Positions 1-8,868 of a stretch of 64,000 nt of DNA are shown here, piece after piece. The first letter of the stretch is position 1; every line of letters starts with the position of its first letter. A program made the translations under genes and the position numbers. Origin of the DNA: an uncultured Oscillospiraceae bacterium (GTDB lineage: Bacteria > Bacillota > Clostridia > Oscillospirales > Oscillospiraceae); the NCBI GenBank assembly GCA_934654755.1, contig CAKUGQ010000001.1, positions 62,001 to 126,000 of the forward strand, written 5' to 3'. The notes under the pieces are model-generated. The model searched no databases and was not told the origin of the DNA. It saw only the letters and a list, made by a program, of their open reading frames with translations.

Positions 1-1105
1 TGTAAGAGGCCTCTCCCCTGCGTTTTTTGCAAAGCACATAGACATTGCCCTTGCGTTCAATCAGTTCCCTGTCGGCAACGGCGCGGTTCAGCGTTTTGTC
101 GGTAAATTCCTCCGAAAAAACCTTAAGGAATTTTTTGCGCACCTTCTCGACGGTGTCTGTATAATCATACGGAGGAAACATCGGCACATAATTCCGCCGC
201 CTGAACCTTACGGGCTTCCCACTGCAGGGATACTCACCGGCAAAATTCAGGCTCAGCCAGAGACTTCTCGCCTTATCAGCCAGATCCATTGCATTTTTGT
301 AGTACAGGGTCGCCCCGTCCTCCGGAAAAAACTCATACCCGTTTACACCGCGGAGACTTTCGATTATGGCAAGCCTGTCATTTTTATAATTATTCCGGAA
401 CTCAAGAAGCGCCTTGGGAACAACTGCCGCAGGTGAGGTTATCGGATAATGGTCGCGCATCGTGACATACCTGACATCTCCGCCTGATATAAGCCGCCCG
501 ACCTCCGTCCTGCCCTTATAGGATGGCGACGAATAACCGTTGCTGTCGTTGTCGATGATAAAGAATATCTGCTTGCCTCCGCCGTCCCTGTCAAAAGAAA
601 ACGTCACCATACCGTCCGAGAATTCCGCGCTGACATTGCCCACCCAGCTTTCGGGAAGCGTGATCTGATATGTCCCGTCCGAAAAAACCGTACTGCTTAT
701 TTTTTCGGTCGTTATCATCTCGTGAAGCTCCTCGGAAATCCTGCCGTAGTTTTTGGGAAAGTTGTTTGTGCCGCCGGCTTTAATTTCCGTTCCGTCCGGA
801 AGAACCAGACAGAAGCTCATCGACTCTCCGTCAAGAACATACGGGGGATTCTTCCCGTGAAAGTTCGCCCAACCGCCTACCCCACAGTTATCGAACAGCC
901 CGCACAGCCTCCGGTAAAGGATATCGTCTCCGTCAAACGCGCGGACAATCCGGCGGAACTCATGATAATCGCGGTTTCCGTTATCCCATATCTGAGTGCT
1001 GATATAATATTCTACATGAACTCCGCTTTCCGTCCGGCGTCCCTCCGCAACACGGATCTGAGCCGATGTGCCGCATTCTGTCAGCTTAAAGCTGCTGAAA
1101 TCCAT
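1..1105 (-). CDS. Uncharacterised protein, 3' end beyond window
   Basis: The reading frame stays open from the ATG at 1105 to the window edge (368 codons), so the C-terminus is missing. The start is chosen for an AAAGGAGGT site 7 bases upstream. An in-frame ATG at 1174 with a weaker AAGGAG site is the alternative. I do not recognise the family. No signal peptide or membrane segment is visible, so it is probably cytoplasmic. The middle is rich in Asp, Gly and aromatic residues (for example FFIIDNDSNG near residue 190), and the part nearest the edge is Lys/Arg-rich. It is the last visible gene of a same-strand run of small uncharacterised genes. Confidence 0.6.
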   Translation of the reverse strand, partial: MDFSSFKLTECGTSAQIRVAEGRRTESGVHVEYYISTQIWDNGNRDYHEFRRIVRAFDGDDILYRRLCGLFDNCGVGGWANFHGKNPPYVLDGESMSFCLVLPDGTEIKAGGTNNFPKNYGRISEELHEMITTEKISSTVFSDGTYQITLPESWVGNVSAEFSDGMVTFSFDRDGGGKQIFFIIDNDSNGYSSPSYKGRTEVGRLISGGDVRYVTMRDHYPITSPAAVVPKALLEFRNNYKNDRLAIIESLRGVNGYEFFPEDGATLYYKNAMDLADKARSLWLSLNFAGEYPCSGKPVRFRRRNYVPMFPPYDYTDTVEKVRKKFLKVFSEEFTDKTLNRAVADRELIERKGNVYVLCKKRRGEASY

Positions 1106-1257
1106 AGAAATACCTCCTTTGAGCCAGCCGGTGCGAGCCCCCGGCACCGCGGCATAAGCCTGAATGACCTTCATCATTCTCCTTCCGGAAAGCACCGGAC
1201 ATCGCCCGGTACCTTTCGGAAAGAGGCCTGCAAACGCAAGCCTCAGACGAACAACAA

Positions 1258-1615
1258 TTACATTTTCGGAAACCCGAGGTTATAGACACCGCAGGTATAG
1301 AGCTTTCCGTCCCTGAACCAGACGTGCATGACTCTTGCTTTGCTTTCGGCGGAATACCACGAATAAATCTTGAGCATTGCGGTCGGCGTCGTAACGGTAT
1401 TCCGACGGGTCAACACCGATATGTGCAACAACATCCGCATAGGTAAGCTCTGCCTGCTCCGCGGCAAAGAAATAGTTCAGTCCGCCGAAATAATCCCTGA
1501 ACGTCTCCTTCAGGACCTCCTCGCCGGCACGCCCGCTGCACATGGCCTGCGGCTCCGTCGATTCCATATCAAGATTGTACGGATTATCTGTATTCACTGT
1601 ATTTTCCACCGTCAA
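1258..1615 (-). pseudogene. Small uncharacterised gene split by a frameshift
   Basis: The frame opens with TTG at 1615 behind a GGGAGG site and codes about 80 residues, acidic and aromatic, with no signal peptide. Around 1375-1385 the plausible protein jumps to another frame. The first frame runs into a basic, low-quality tail. The second frame continues as a convincing beta-rich segment (LKIYSWYSAESKARVMHVWF) and ends at TAA 1258. Joined, the product would be about 118 residues. This is either a real disabling indel, a sequencing or assembly error, or less likely programmed frameshifting, since no slippery heptamer is obvious. The family is unknown. Confidence 0.5.
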
Positions 1616-1717
1616 ATGTTCTGCCTCCCGGCGAAATCTCCGCGATACGGCATCGGCGCGTCAGAAAACACGCTTCCCCACATCGCGGCAGACACCGCCG
1701 GACAAAATCAGTCCGGA

Positions 1718-2149
1718 TCAGACCCGTTCAAGAACAAGCATTCCGCAACTGAACTCAAGACAGCCGTCGTCCCTTACCGGGATCTCTGCAAAGGGATCGC
1801 ACTTTTCGCCAAGGACCTCTCCCTCAATCTTGGTATTGTAGAAGTACTTGCCGTTCTCTTCCTTCCATTCGGTTGCTTCGATTACGGCATAGCCGTCATC
1901 ACGCATCTCAACACCGTGCTTTGCCGCTTCTTCCTTCATTTCTTCGGGAACGCGCATGAGCGTGTTGAGAATGCCGCCGTCGGCAAACTCGGTCAGGTAC
2001 TGCATCATCTCCGTAAAACCGTCAAACCTGTCTTCCGTGGGAGGGGAGTCGGGAGTAAAGATCCTGACCCCTTCAGGCGTCGGTACATGGGCTTCTTTTA
2101 CTTTCCAGATTCCGCGAATATCCATATGGCATCTTTTAAATTTAATCAT
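1718..2149 (-). CDS. Small lipocalin-like uncharacterised protein
   Basis: A 143-residue protein whose ATG overlaps the stop of the gene upstream as ATGA, implying translational coupling. A later ATG at 2125 (MDIRGIWK) lacks a ribosome site. The opening G-x-W motif (RGIWKVKEA) and alternating beta-type segments resemble small lipocalin-like beta barrels, but this is a structural guess from sequence texture. There is no signal peptide or Cys pair pattern. It pairs with the DUF6935-like gene upstream, so the two products are probably used together. Function unknown. Confidence 0.55.
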   Translation of the reverse strand: MIKFKRCHMDIRGIWKVKEAHVPTPEGVRIFTPDSPPTEDRFDGFTEMMQYLTEFADGGILNTLMRVPEEMKEEAAKHGVEMRDDGYAVIEATEWKEENGKYFYNTKIEGEVLGEKCDPFAEIPVRDDGCLEFSCGMLVLERV

Positions 2150-2715
2150 GCCCACGGGTCGGCGGACTTGGGGGTACGGACGCCTGTCAGCAGGTACTGC
2201 TCCCACAGGAACCACTTGCCGTCGGACGGACGCAGACGCAGCTTGATGGGACGGGGATCGTCCGCACCGCCGCAGGGGATAAACAGCTTCATGTAGCCCT
2301 GCTCCTCTCCGGATACATGATTGCTTTCGACCGTGATCGTGTACGGCTCTGCAGGCGTATAATCGTTGTCCGGAGTCGAACCGACAAAGTAGGTGAAGGG
2401 CAGGTAGGTCTTGCCGTCACGGAAACGGTCGTTGATGAAGGAAATCTCCTGTCCGTTCAGCGGGCGGGGACCGCGCAGCCAGTTCAGCATTTCGGTTCCG
2501 ATGTTTTTGTCGGCTGCATAGGCGCAGAGCGCAAGAACCGTAAGAGCCGCTGCCTTGAAGGGAGTGTCAAGGCTTGCTTCGGGAAGCGCCTGAAGCTCCT
2601 CAAGGCTTTCCGGAAGCGCCCTGAAGGTAAATGTCTCTTTCTTGCTTCCGACCGACTTTGCCGCGGTGTTCACCGCCTGCTTTGCCGAGCTTTTCAGTTT
2701 GTCAAAGATACTCAT
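2146..2715 (-). CDS. DUF6935-like uncharacterised protein
   Basis: A 189-residue cytoplasmic protein. The start at MSIFDKLKSS is set by a GGAGGA site 9 bases upstream; an ORF start 14 codons earlier has no such site. The N-terminal 25 residues form an amphipathic Lys/Ala/Ser-rich helix, followed by a compact domain ending in a W-x-L-W-E-Q motif and a short D-P-W-A tail. I recall this family as DUF6935, common in Oscillospiraceae and Lachnospiraceae and often found near zinc-ribbon or SPFH genes; this label is from memory. Its stop overlaps the next start by four bases. Confidence 0.65.
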   Translation of the reverse strand: MSIFDKLKSSAKQAVNTAAKSVGSKKETFTFRALPESLEELQALPEASLDTPFKAAALTVLALCAYAADKNIGTEMLNWLRGPRPLNGQEISFINDRFRDGKTYLPFTYFVGSTPDNDYTPAEPYTITVESNHVSGEEQGYMKLFIPCGGADDPRPIKLRLRPSDGKWFLWEQYLLTGVRTPKSADPWA

Positions 2716-2796
2716 TTTCCGTTGTCCTCCAAAAATATATTCCGGTCGGTACCGCACCGCGGGTCTTATCCTGACGGTGCGGTACCGCCTGTTTAC

Positions 2797-5700
2797 TTAT
2801 TCGGCGCCGCCGACGCTTCCGGGATTACCGGGAGTGTTGCCGTCGGTCTTTTTCTTTTTCTTTTTAACCAGCACAATGATCAGTACGGTCAGTCCGGCTC
2901 CGACAACTACCGAAGCTGCCGCAACCGCCGCCGGAAGAATCCAATCCCTGTTCTCCGTGCCGGTATTTCCGCCGGGCTTGCCGGTTCCGGTGGGATCCTT
3001 CGGTTCCGCGCCGCCCGAGGGATTGGTTTCACCCTTCCCGATAACGGTGTTTTCGTTCCGCTTCTTTCCGCAGACGGTGCACTCCTCGTGACTGATACCG
3101 TCCTCGGTGTCCGTTGCGGGTTTGTCTGTCTTCCAGACAAAGCTGTGCTCTTCCCTGTTCAGATACTCGGAGCAGCTCTTGTCGCGGCAGGCGTTCCAGT
3201 GGTAATTCTCATCGAAATACCATTTGCCGGTATCGGCTTCGTGGTTGTGAGGTCCTTCGGCATCCCTGTACTCCGCCGAAAGCTTCACCGTGCCCTCCGG
3301 CATTGTGAAGGTGACGGTTGCCGCCGACGCATCCTCAAGAGTGATCCCCTCCGCAGCCCATCCGGCGAAGACCTTGCCTTCGGGAGCGGGATCGGCTGTC
3401 ACCGTTATGCTCTCGCCGGCAGCGGCTCTTGCAAGCGTATTTCCGGCGGAATCGACAGCCTTGCCTCCGGCAACGCTTATCTCGTAGTCGGTAACTGCGG
3501 GCTCGACGTCGGTTTTCATTACCTTGCCGCAGTCATAGCACTCGGTGTGCCTCTTTCCCTCAACTCCGACACCCGCCTCGGTATCGGTTATCCACGGGCT
3601 TTCGGTATGCTCTGCATACTCGCTGTTCCCGCAGACCGTGCATTTATGAACGTGCTTGCCCTTTGAATCGTCGTTCGTCCATGCGCCGTAGGTGTGTTCC
3701 TCTGTTTCAAGCATACCGCAGGAGCAGACGCGCTGATGGTTCAGCGAACCCATCGTTGAAGGCGTCCACTTTCCGAAGCTGTGGTTGTTGACAGTCACCG
3801 TACAGGTGCCGACAAGCGAGCTGTCGTTGTTGGCTTTGGCGGTTATCGTCGCACTGCCCTTTCCGACGGCGGTAATGAAGCCTGTGTTTTCATCGACCTT
3901 CACGACCTTGGGATTGCTGCTGCTGTACTTTATGGTGAAGGTACCGACAGCGTTAACGGGCGCTATTGCCGCATTCAGCTTCCAGACGCCTCCGACGTGC
4001 ATCGAGAGCGACTTTGCGCTGACGGTAACGCCGGTCGGCTTTACGACGGGGGTCTCCCTGACGGTCAGCATGAACTGAGCACGGTAGGCGGCAGAGGGTT
4101 TCTCGCCGGGCTTGAGAATACAGAGCACCACCGCGACAGGGTCTGTGGTCTTCTTCTTCGCGACAACCTTTCCGTCCTCTATCTTGGCGTACTCGTTCTC
4201 AAAATCGTAAATATACGTGGTGTAGCCGAGGTTATCCTTGGCCTTCTTTCCGACTCCCCATACCAGCGAATATCCCTGGACATCGCGCGGAAGGATCGAC
4301 GGAAGGTCGGTCGGAAGGGTATACGCCTCGCCCTCTTCAAGAGTAACATCGCCAAAATCCGGCTTATAGCTCAGAATGGGAGAGCTTGGTCCCATGTCCG
4401 TGGGCGTATATACAACGACCTGCGCACCGCCGTAGGTGTTCTGCATAGGACCTGAAGGTCCGGGATAGTACAGTGCGAACGACCCGTAGCCCACCTTCTT
4501 TCCCCTGATGGTTATGGTGGTAAAGCCGTTGAGATCCGTCACCTTGTTCTTCGGAGAAACGATCTCGAAAAACTGAGTGTCGTACGACGTCGGCGTCCTG
4601 ACTTCAAAATAAGTGAATTGGTTTGCCGTGGCAGGGTTCAGCTTCACCCTGAGATTAATGGTCTGACCGGGTTGTATAAACACCGTGCCGTTTTCAACCC
4701 CGTCAAGGGTGATGCTTCCCAGCCGCACTATTTCGTCAATCAGAAGCTCCCGGGAATGGATAATGAAGCCCGGTTTCTTCACATCGGTTTCGGCAAGACG
4801 GTAGTAGAAGTACAGCCTGTCGCCGGTATAGTACCCGTTTCCCGTCGCCGAGGTCAGCTTCTTACTCCAGTCGATCTCGCTGAGGTCAGAGTAATTGGTT
4901 TTGCTTACAACGTAATCGTACTTCGTGCTGTCGAAGTTTGTGATCCTGTATCCGTCGTAATAGTCTTTTGACTTTGTCGCAACAACATCAAGCGGTGCGG
5001 GTGTTCCGGGATTGTAGCCCTTTTTGACTTTGAGCGCCTTTCCGTGAATAGCTCCGTAGTACTTGGTGCCGTCCTTGCCGTAAACCGACAGATACACGTA
5101 CTTATTGACGTATTCAGCCTTGTTCAGCTTGATCGACGGACCGTTTTCGCCCTTGATATCCTTGCCGACGCCGGTTTCAGGATCGTTATACTTCCACTGA
5201 TACACAACTCCGCTCAGGTCGGTAACGTTCGGCAGTGTAGCCGTGATGGTGCCGTCGTAGAACGCGTCGGTCTTGGAATACTCGACCGGTCCTTTGAGCA
5301 GAACGCCCTCCTCAAGCGCAACCGTTGTCAGCGTCTTGGTTATGCAGCTGAGTCCGTCCCAACAGATCAGGGTTCCGGGGTTCCTGTAGTACCACTCGAC
5401 AAAGAGCGTGTATGTCCCCGTCTTCGGCACCTTGAAGGTATTGTTGCCTCTGGATTCGTATAGCAGCTTGGTTCCGTCGTATACGGATATCAAGAAATTC
5501 TGCTTGACCCGTCCCTCTTTTTCAAGCTGGAGGAACCAGTCGGGAAGCGGGACACTGACGCTGAAGGAATACGGCTTGCCGGCATAGAGCGGAACCATTC
5601 CGTCGCTGCTTATCTCGGCACCGTTTATCTTGATGTCCATATCTTCTTTGTTCGGCATGGAGCCTCTTCGCGACATCCTGATCGTATACGGACTGTCTTT

Positions 5701-6642
5701 GGAGCTTCGTGCCGAATAAAACGTATCCACGAGCCACGCCTTATGAATCTTGCCGTATACGTTCAGTTCCGTCCACAGTAACCGTGCTTCCTTGGTGGGG
5801 TGTGTACCGAATTCGCCCCACAGCTCATGCCTTTCGAACTGAACCTGCAGATACCTCGCGTTCAGAAGGCGGAGTCTTTCCCTGTTGACGCTCCAGGAAT
5901 ACGCGACGGTTTTGGTATTGAAGACCTTGATGTCGATATAACCCATCGTATCAAACGTCAGGTCGCTTGACAGCATCACATGGGAGACCTCTTTCTTCTT
6001 GTTCCCCATCCGCATTTCGATGTTGCTCCATTCGCCGATGGTTATCGTTTTGGCATAAAGTCCGTAGGTTGCGCCGTCCTTGCCGGATCCGGTCGTATCG
6101 ACACGGAGAATGCCGTATCCGGTAACGGTCAGGTTTCCGCTTTCCGATGAGGTCGTGTTGGGTTTTGAAAGGTCAACCGCCGCTCCTGCCGCTCCTATGT
6201 ACTTATAATTCGAGCCGAGCGTAAGCGTCAGCGTATTTTTCGAGCCGGTATCAATGGTCAGGTCCACTCCGGGCGCATATATCGCACCCATTTTGACATC
6301 GCCCGACTCGATACTCAGGGTCAGCTTTTGTCCCTCAAGCCCGCCGAGGCAAAGAACCTTTTTCTCGTCTTTTGTCCAGTAGTAAAGCGTCCCCTCGTAA
6401 TAGCCCATGATCTCTTTTGCCTTGGGATACTTTTCCATATAGTACCGCAGCGAATAGAGCTCTTTTACTTCTATGTATTCCGTCGGAAGGTTTTCGAAAA
6501 CGACTTTGACCTCTCCGCTCTTAATATCGGCAACTCCGCGCGGATAATTTGGCGCCGCCAGAGAGTTTACCGCAAAAAACACCGCGGCAACCGTCAGTAA
6601 AAGCAGAAGCACCCCTCCGCTTATCAGATTTCTTTTCTTCAT
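2797..6642 (-). CDS. Large Ig-like surface protein, C-terminal membrane anchor
   Basis: A 1281-residue exported protein. Residues 1-30 are a signal peptide (MKKRN then a Leu/Val core ending SLAA). The first half is beta-rich and unassigned, with parallel-helix texture around residues 110-250. A Big_2-type Ig domain lies near 872-952. Four short modules with CxxCG or CSCG plus H-x-x-G-x-W patterns follow from about 955 to 1190, with a Gly-rich beta repeat at about 1050-1135. The C-terminus has a Pro/Gly/Thr linker, one membrane helix (about 1236-1260), a run of six lysines and a short tail. No LPXTG motif is present, so it is membrane-anchored. AGGAGG precedes the ATG by 9 bases. An adhesin or surface-scaffold role is an inference. 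Confidence 0.75.
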   Translation of the reverse strand: MKKRNLISGGVLLLLLTVAAVFFAVNSLAAPNYPRGVADIKSGEVKVVFENLPTEYIEVKELYSLRYYMEKYPKAKEIMGYYEGTLYYWTKDEKKVLCLGGLEGQKLTLSIESGDVKMGAIYAPGVDLTIDTGSKNTLTLTLGSNYKYIGAAGAAVDLSKPNTTSSESGNLTVTGYGILRVDTTGSGKDGATYGLYAKTITIGEWSNIEMRMGNKKKEVSHVMLSSDLTFDTMGYIDIKVFNTKTVAYSWSVNRERLRLLNARYLQVQFERHELWGEFGTHPTKEARLLWTELNVYGKIHKAWLVDTFYSARSSKDSPYTIRMSRRGSMPNKEDMDIKINGAEISSDGMVPLYAGKPYSFSVSVPLPDWFLQLEKEGRVKQNFLISVYDGTKLLYESRGNNTFKVPKTGTYTLFVEWYYRNPGTLICWDGLSCITKTLTTVALEEGVLLKGPVEYSKTDAFYDGTITATLPNVTDLSGVVYQWKYNDPETGVGKDIKGENGPSIKLNKAEYVNKYVYLSVYGKDGTKYYGAIHGKALKVKKGYNPGTPAPLDVVATKSKDYYDGYRITNFDSTKYDYVVSKTNYSDLSEIDWSKKLTSATGNGYYTGDRLYFYYRLAETDVKKPGFIIHSRELLIDEIVRLGSITLDGVENGTVFIQPGQTINLRVKLNPATANQFTYFEVRTPTSYDTQFFEIVSPKNKVTDLNGFTTITIRGKKVGYGSFALYYPGPSGPMQNTYGGAQVVVYTPTDMGPSSPILSYKPDFGDVTLEEGEAYTLPTDLPSILPRDVQGYSLVWGVGKKAKDNLGYTTYIYDFENEYAKIEDGKVVAKKKTTDPVAVVLCILKPGEKPSAAYRAQFMLTVRETPVVKPTGVTVSAKSLSMHVGGVWKLNAAIAPVNAVGTFTIKYSSSNPKVVKVDENTGFITAVGKGSATITAKANNDSSLVGTCTVTVNNHSFGKWTPSTMGSLNHQRVCSCGMLETEEHTYGAWTNDDSKGKHVHKCTVCGNSEYAEHTESPWITDTEAGVGVEGKRHTECYDCGKVMKTDVEPAVTDYEISVAGGKAVDSAGNTLARAAAGESITVTADPAPEGKVFAGWAAEGITLEDASAATVTFTMPEGTVKLSAEYRDAEGPHNHEADTGKWYFDENYHWNACRDKSCSEYLNREEHSFVWKTDKPATDTEDGISHEECTVCGKKRNENTVIGKGETNPSGGAEPKDPTGTGKPGGNTGTENRDWILPAAVAAASVVVGAGLTVLIIVLVKKKKKKTDGNTPGNPGSVGGAE

Positions 6643-6666
6643 CCGATTTTCCTCCTTTTTCTCCGG

Positions 6667-7650
6667 TTATTTTTTCTTCCGGAATGCCGCCGCGGCTAAC
6701 GCAATGCAGCTTCCGAGAAGCACTCCGCAGACGGCTGCAAGCACGATTATAACCGTTCCCCTGCTGCCGTCTTTTTCTCCCGGCGCCCTGTCGGTTCCGG
6801 TATGTCCGCCGGAGCCTGTGGGAGATGTTTCACTGCCTGCCGGCAGTGTTGCCGCCGGTTCCGATGTATCTTCAGGGACGGATGTCGCCCGAGGGGCGGT
6901 CACATCCGAGCTCTCCGACGGCGGCTGGGTGACAACCGTCTTTTCGGTAACGGTCACCGGAATCACGCTTGTATATGCACAGCCGCCGAGCTTTGTCATC
7001 ACATAGCAGACATAATACCTGGTCCCGGGAGTTGACGTGTCACAGACAAGCACCGGGTCCTCCTCCGGCTGATCGCCGTAAGATCCCATGGCAACAATGT
7101 CCTTGAGCTGTCCCGTGGGGGTCTCAAACCATGTGTATGAGCTGACGCTGTCACCTTCGGCAGCCTCAGCCTCGCAGAACAGCTTCAAGACCGTCTCCTG
7201 CTCCACCGTGACCGAGGCGGGCACGTTCAGCCAGGGCGGAGATTTCTTTCCGCTGACCGAGATATACGCCGACGCGGAGGTCACGCTCCCGGCTTCGTTT
7301 GACACGACGCAATAGATCAGCGCGCCGTCAAGTGCGCTTCCGATGCCTTCGATAAAGAAGGCATCCCCGGCTTCGTTGGAGCCGTATCCCGACCCGGTAA
7401 CGCCGTTGAGCCACGGGTGGTTCTCCGCGAACGCGTCCGCGGTACGGTAGGCTGTACCGTTGTAAACAATATACCAGTCATACGAGAGATTTTCTCCCGT
7501 TGCTCTGACACTCCAGAGAGCGGAAGCAAACTCCGGATAAACGTAGTTCTGCGGCTGAAGCGTAATGACCGGCTTTTCGGCTGCCGACACCGGCACAAGC
7601 ATTGCCGCCGCAAGAAGTGCTATCATCAGTAACGCGATAAATTTCTTCAT
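6667..7650 (-). CDS. Ig-like surface protein with C-terminal membrane anchor
   Basis: A 327-residue exported protein. The start at MKKFIALL follows AGAGG at 6 bases; a longer frame start 12 codons upstream has no support. The signal peptide ends near VSAAE. Two Ig-like domains follow (about 25-130 and 135-235), with conserved Trp/Tyr and L-x-C-x-A / Y-x-C-Y strand motifs. A Thr/Ser/Pro-rich stalk (about 240-295), a membrane helix (about 298-320) and a short RKKK tail complete it. The architecture matches its downstream neighbour 25 bases away, so the two are probably co-expressed surface partners. The ligand is unknown. Confidence 0.7.
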   Translation of the reverse strand: MKKFIALLMIALLAAAMLVPVSAAEKPVITLQPQNYVYPEFASALWSVRATGENLSYDWYIVYNGTAYRTADAFAENHPWLNGVTGSGYGSNEAGDAFFIEGIGSALDGALIYCVVSNEAGSVTSASAYISVSGKKSPPWLNVPASVTVEQETVLKLFCEAEAAEGDSVSSYTWFETPTGQLKDIVAMGSYGDQPEEDPVLVCDTSTPGTRYYVCYVMTKLGGCAYTSVIPVTVTEKTVVTQPPSESSDVTAPRATSVPEDTSEPAATLPAGSETSPTGSGGHTGTDRAPGEKDGSRGTVIIVLAAVCGVLLGSCIALAAAAFRKKK

Positions 7651-7689
7651 GTTTGCCTCTTTTCTTTTTTGTTTTTCCGGAAACACCGA

Positions 7690-8316
7690 TCAGAATTTTC
7701 CGCCGCCGCCGTGTGTGGAGCCCGAGGAGGAGGTATGGGTGCTGCTTCCTCCGGAGCTTTCGTTTTTCGGCTTGGCGGTGCGGGAAACCGTCCTGTACAG
7801 GAACAGATCGCGTTTTTCGGTAATATTCAGACTTTCTTTCTTCATGTAACTGCCCGCCGCAGACTGAAAGCGCACCGTTTTCAGCTTGTTTTTCATCTTT
7901 TTGACCGTGCCGGTCGCCAGAAGCAGTCCTATCACAAGCGAAATGGGTATCCAGATCCACGAAACGGGTTCCTTCGGAAGATTGAACGAATTATAGGGCG
8001 TTTCGTTTCTTGCCTGAGAGACAAAATCGTCGCAAAGCTCCGCAAAGGCATCAAACGCGCCGGCAAAATCCCCGCCGGAAAGGTAGGGCTTCAGCTTTTT
8101 GCCGATATAGCTTATACCGTCATCGGTAAAGGCATATATCGCGTAGCCGTGGGTGGATATGTACCAGTCGTTTTCCTCGGTGCTGATGAGAAGGAGCAGA
8201 CCGTCCCTTTTCATGCCGTATCCGTACGAGTTATAGTCAAAGTAATCGTCGGCATACTCCCATGTCTTCGCGCCGCCAAGAGTTGCTGTCGTCAGGACAA
8301 CGATATCCAGCTTGCC
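7690..8316 (-). pseudogene. TPM-domain (YdjH-like) protein, N-terminal half missing
   Basis: The recognisable protein begins abruptly in the middle of a TPM/UPF0603 domain (KLDIVVLTTATLGG..., then YADDYFDYNSYGYG and DGLLLLIS), directly after the stop codon of the gene upstream and in that same frame. The signal peptide and first beta-alpha units usual for the family are absent. The only internal ATG (8214) would remove still more. The rest is normal: a membrane helix (PVSWIWIPISLVIGLLLA) and a Ser/Gly/His-rich tail ending GGGGKF. In B. subtilis, YdjH (TPM) and YdjI (SPFH) work together in membrane stress; here the SPFH partner is intact. A deletion or assembly collapse is likely. Confidence 0.6.
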
Positions 8317-8868
8317 CTACTGCCTCAGAAACAGCTTCAGCAGCCCGAGAAGCTCTTTTTCACCCCTGCCACTGTATCTGACCAGAACGGTGCTGCCGTC
8401 CGGCAATCTCCAGCCCGCACACAGCATCCCGGAGACCCCGTCATAAATTCCCTCTTCCGGTTCACGTTCGCCGCAGACCCGGAAGCCGCCGCTTTTCAGG
8501 CATCCTTCAATGCTTTTCAGCTGCCCGTCGTCAAGTAGCACAGCCTCAGCGTCTGTCCTCCTGCCGCCCTCCGGATCGACAAACCATCCGGAGATCCTGC
8601 AGGAGTTTCCGTCTCTGTTCAGATCAAAAGCAAAGCATTCATATTCGTTCGACGAGCTCTGGCACCAGTTGAGACGAATAAGCCACGCACCCTCGGGAAT
8701 TCTCCGCGGCTCGGCACTGACCGCCGGGATGTGTTTTCCCTTACCGCTCCGTCCCGTCCTCCGGCGTCCAGAAAAATGCTGGCGCAGCACCGAAAAGAAG
8801 GTGCCTGTCACAGCCGAAACCGTGATCATGAGCGCGATAACGGTCAGCGCCCTCGCCGCATGACTCAT
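8317..8868 (-). CDS. Uncharacterised single-pass membrane protein
   Basis: A 183-residue protein whose ATG overlaps the stop of the SPFH gene (ATGA), so the two are translationally coupled. Residues 8-28 form a membrane helix or uncleaved signal, followed by a basic stretch (GRRRTGRSGKGK) and a beta-rich domain with a pair of cysteines in a C-G-x-x-E ... L-C-A-G-W context. I do not recognise the family. The stop codon abuts the truncated TPM frame, so its own C-terminus may also have been altered by the event that removed the TPM N-terminus. Confidence 0.5.
   Translation of the reverse strand: MSHAARALTVIALMITVSAVTGTFFSVLRQHFSGRRRTGRSGKGKHIPAVSAEPRRIPEGAWLIRLNWCQSSSNEYECFAFDLNRDGNSCRISGWFVDPEGGRRTDAEAVLLDDGQLKSIEGCLKSGGFRVCGEREPEEGIYDGVSGMLCAGWRLPDGSTVLVRYSGRGEKELLGLLKLFLRQ

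Noticed and set aside
722..1285. Plus-strand ORF of 187 codons
   Set aside because: It is antisense to a better minus-strand gene with a strong ribosome site, and has no start signal or recognisable product.
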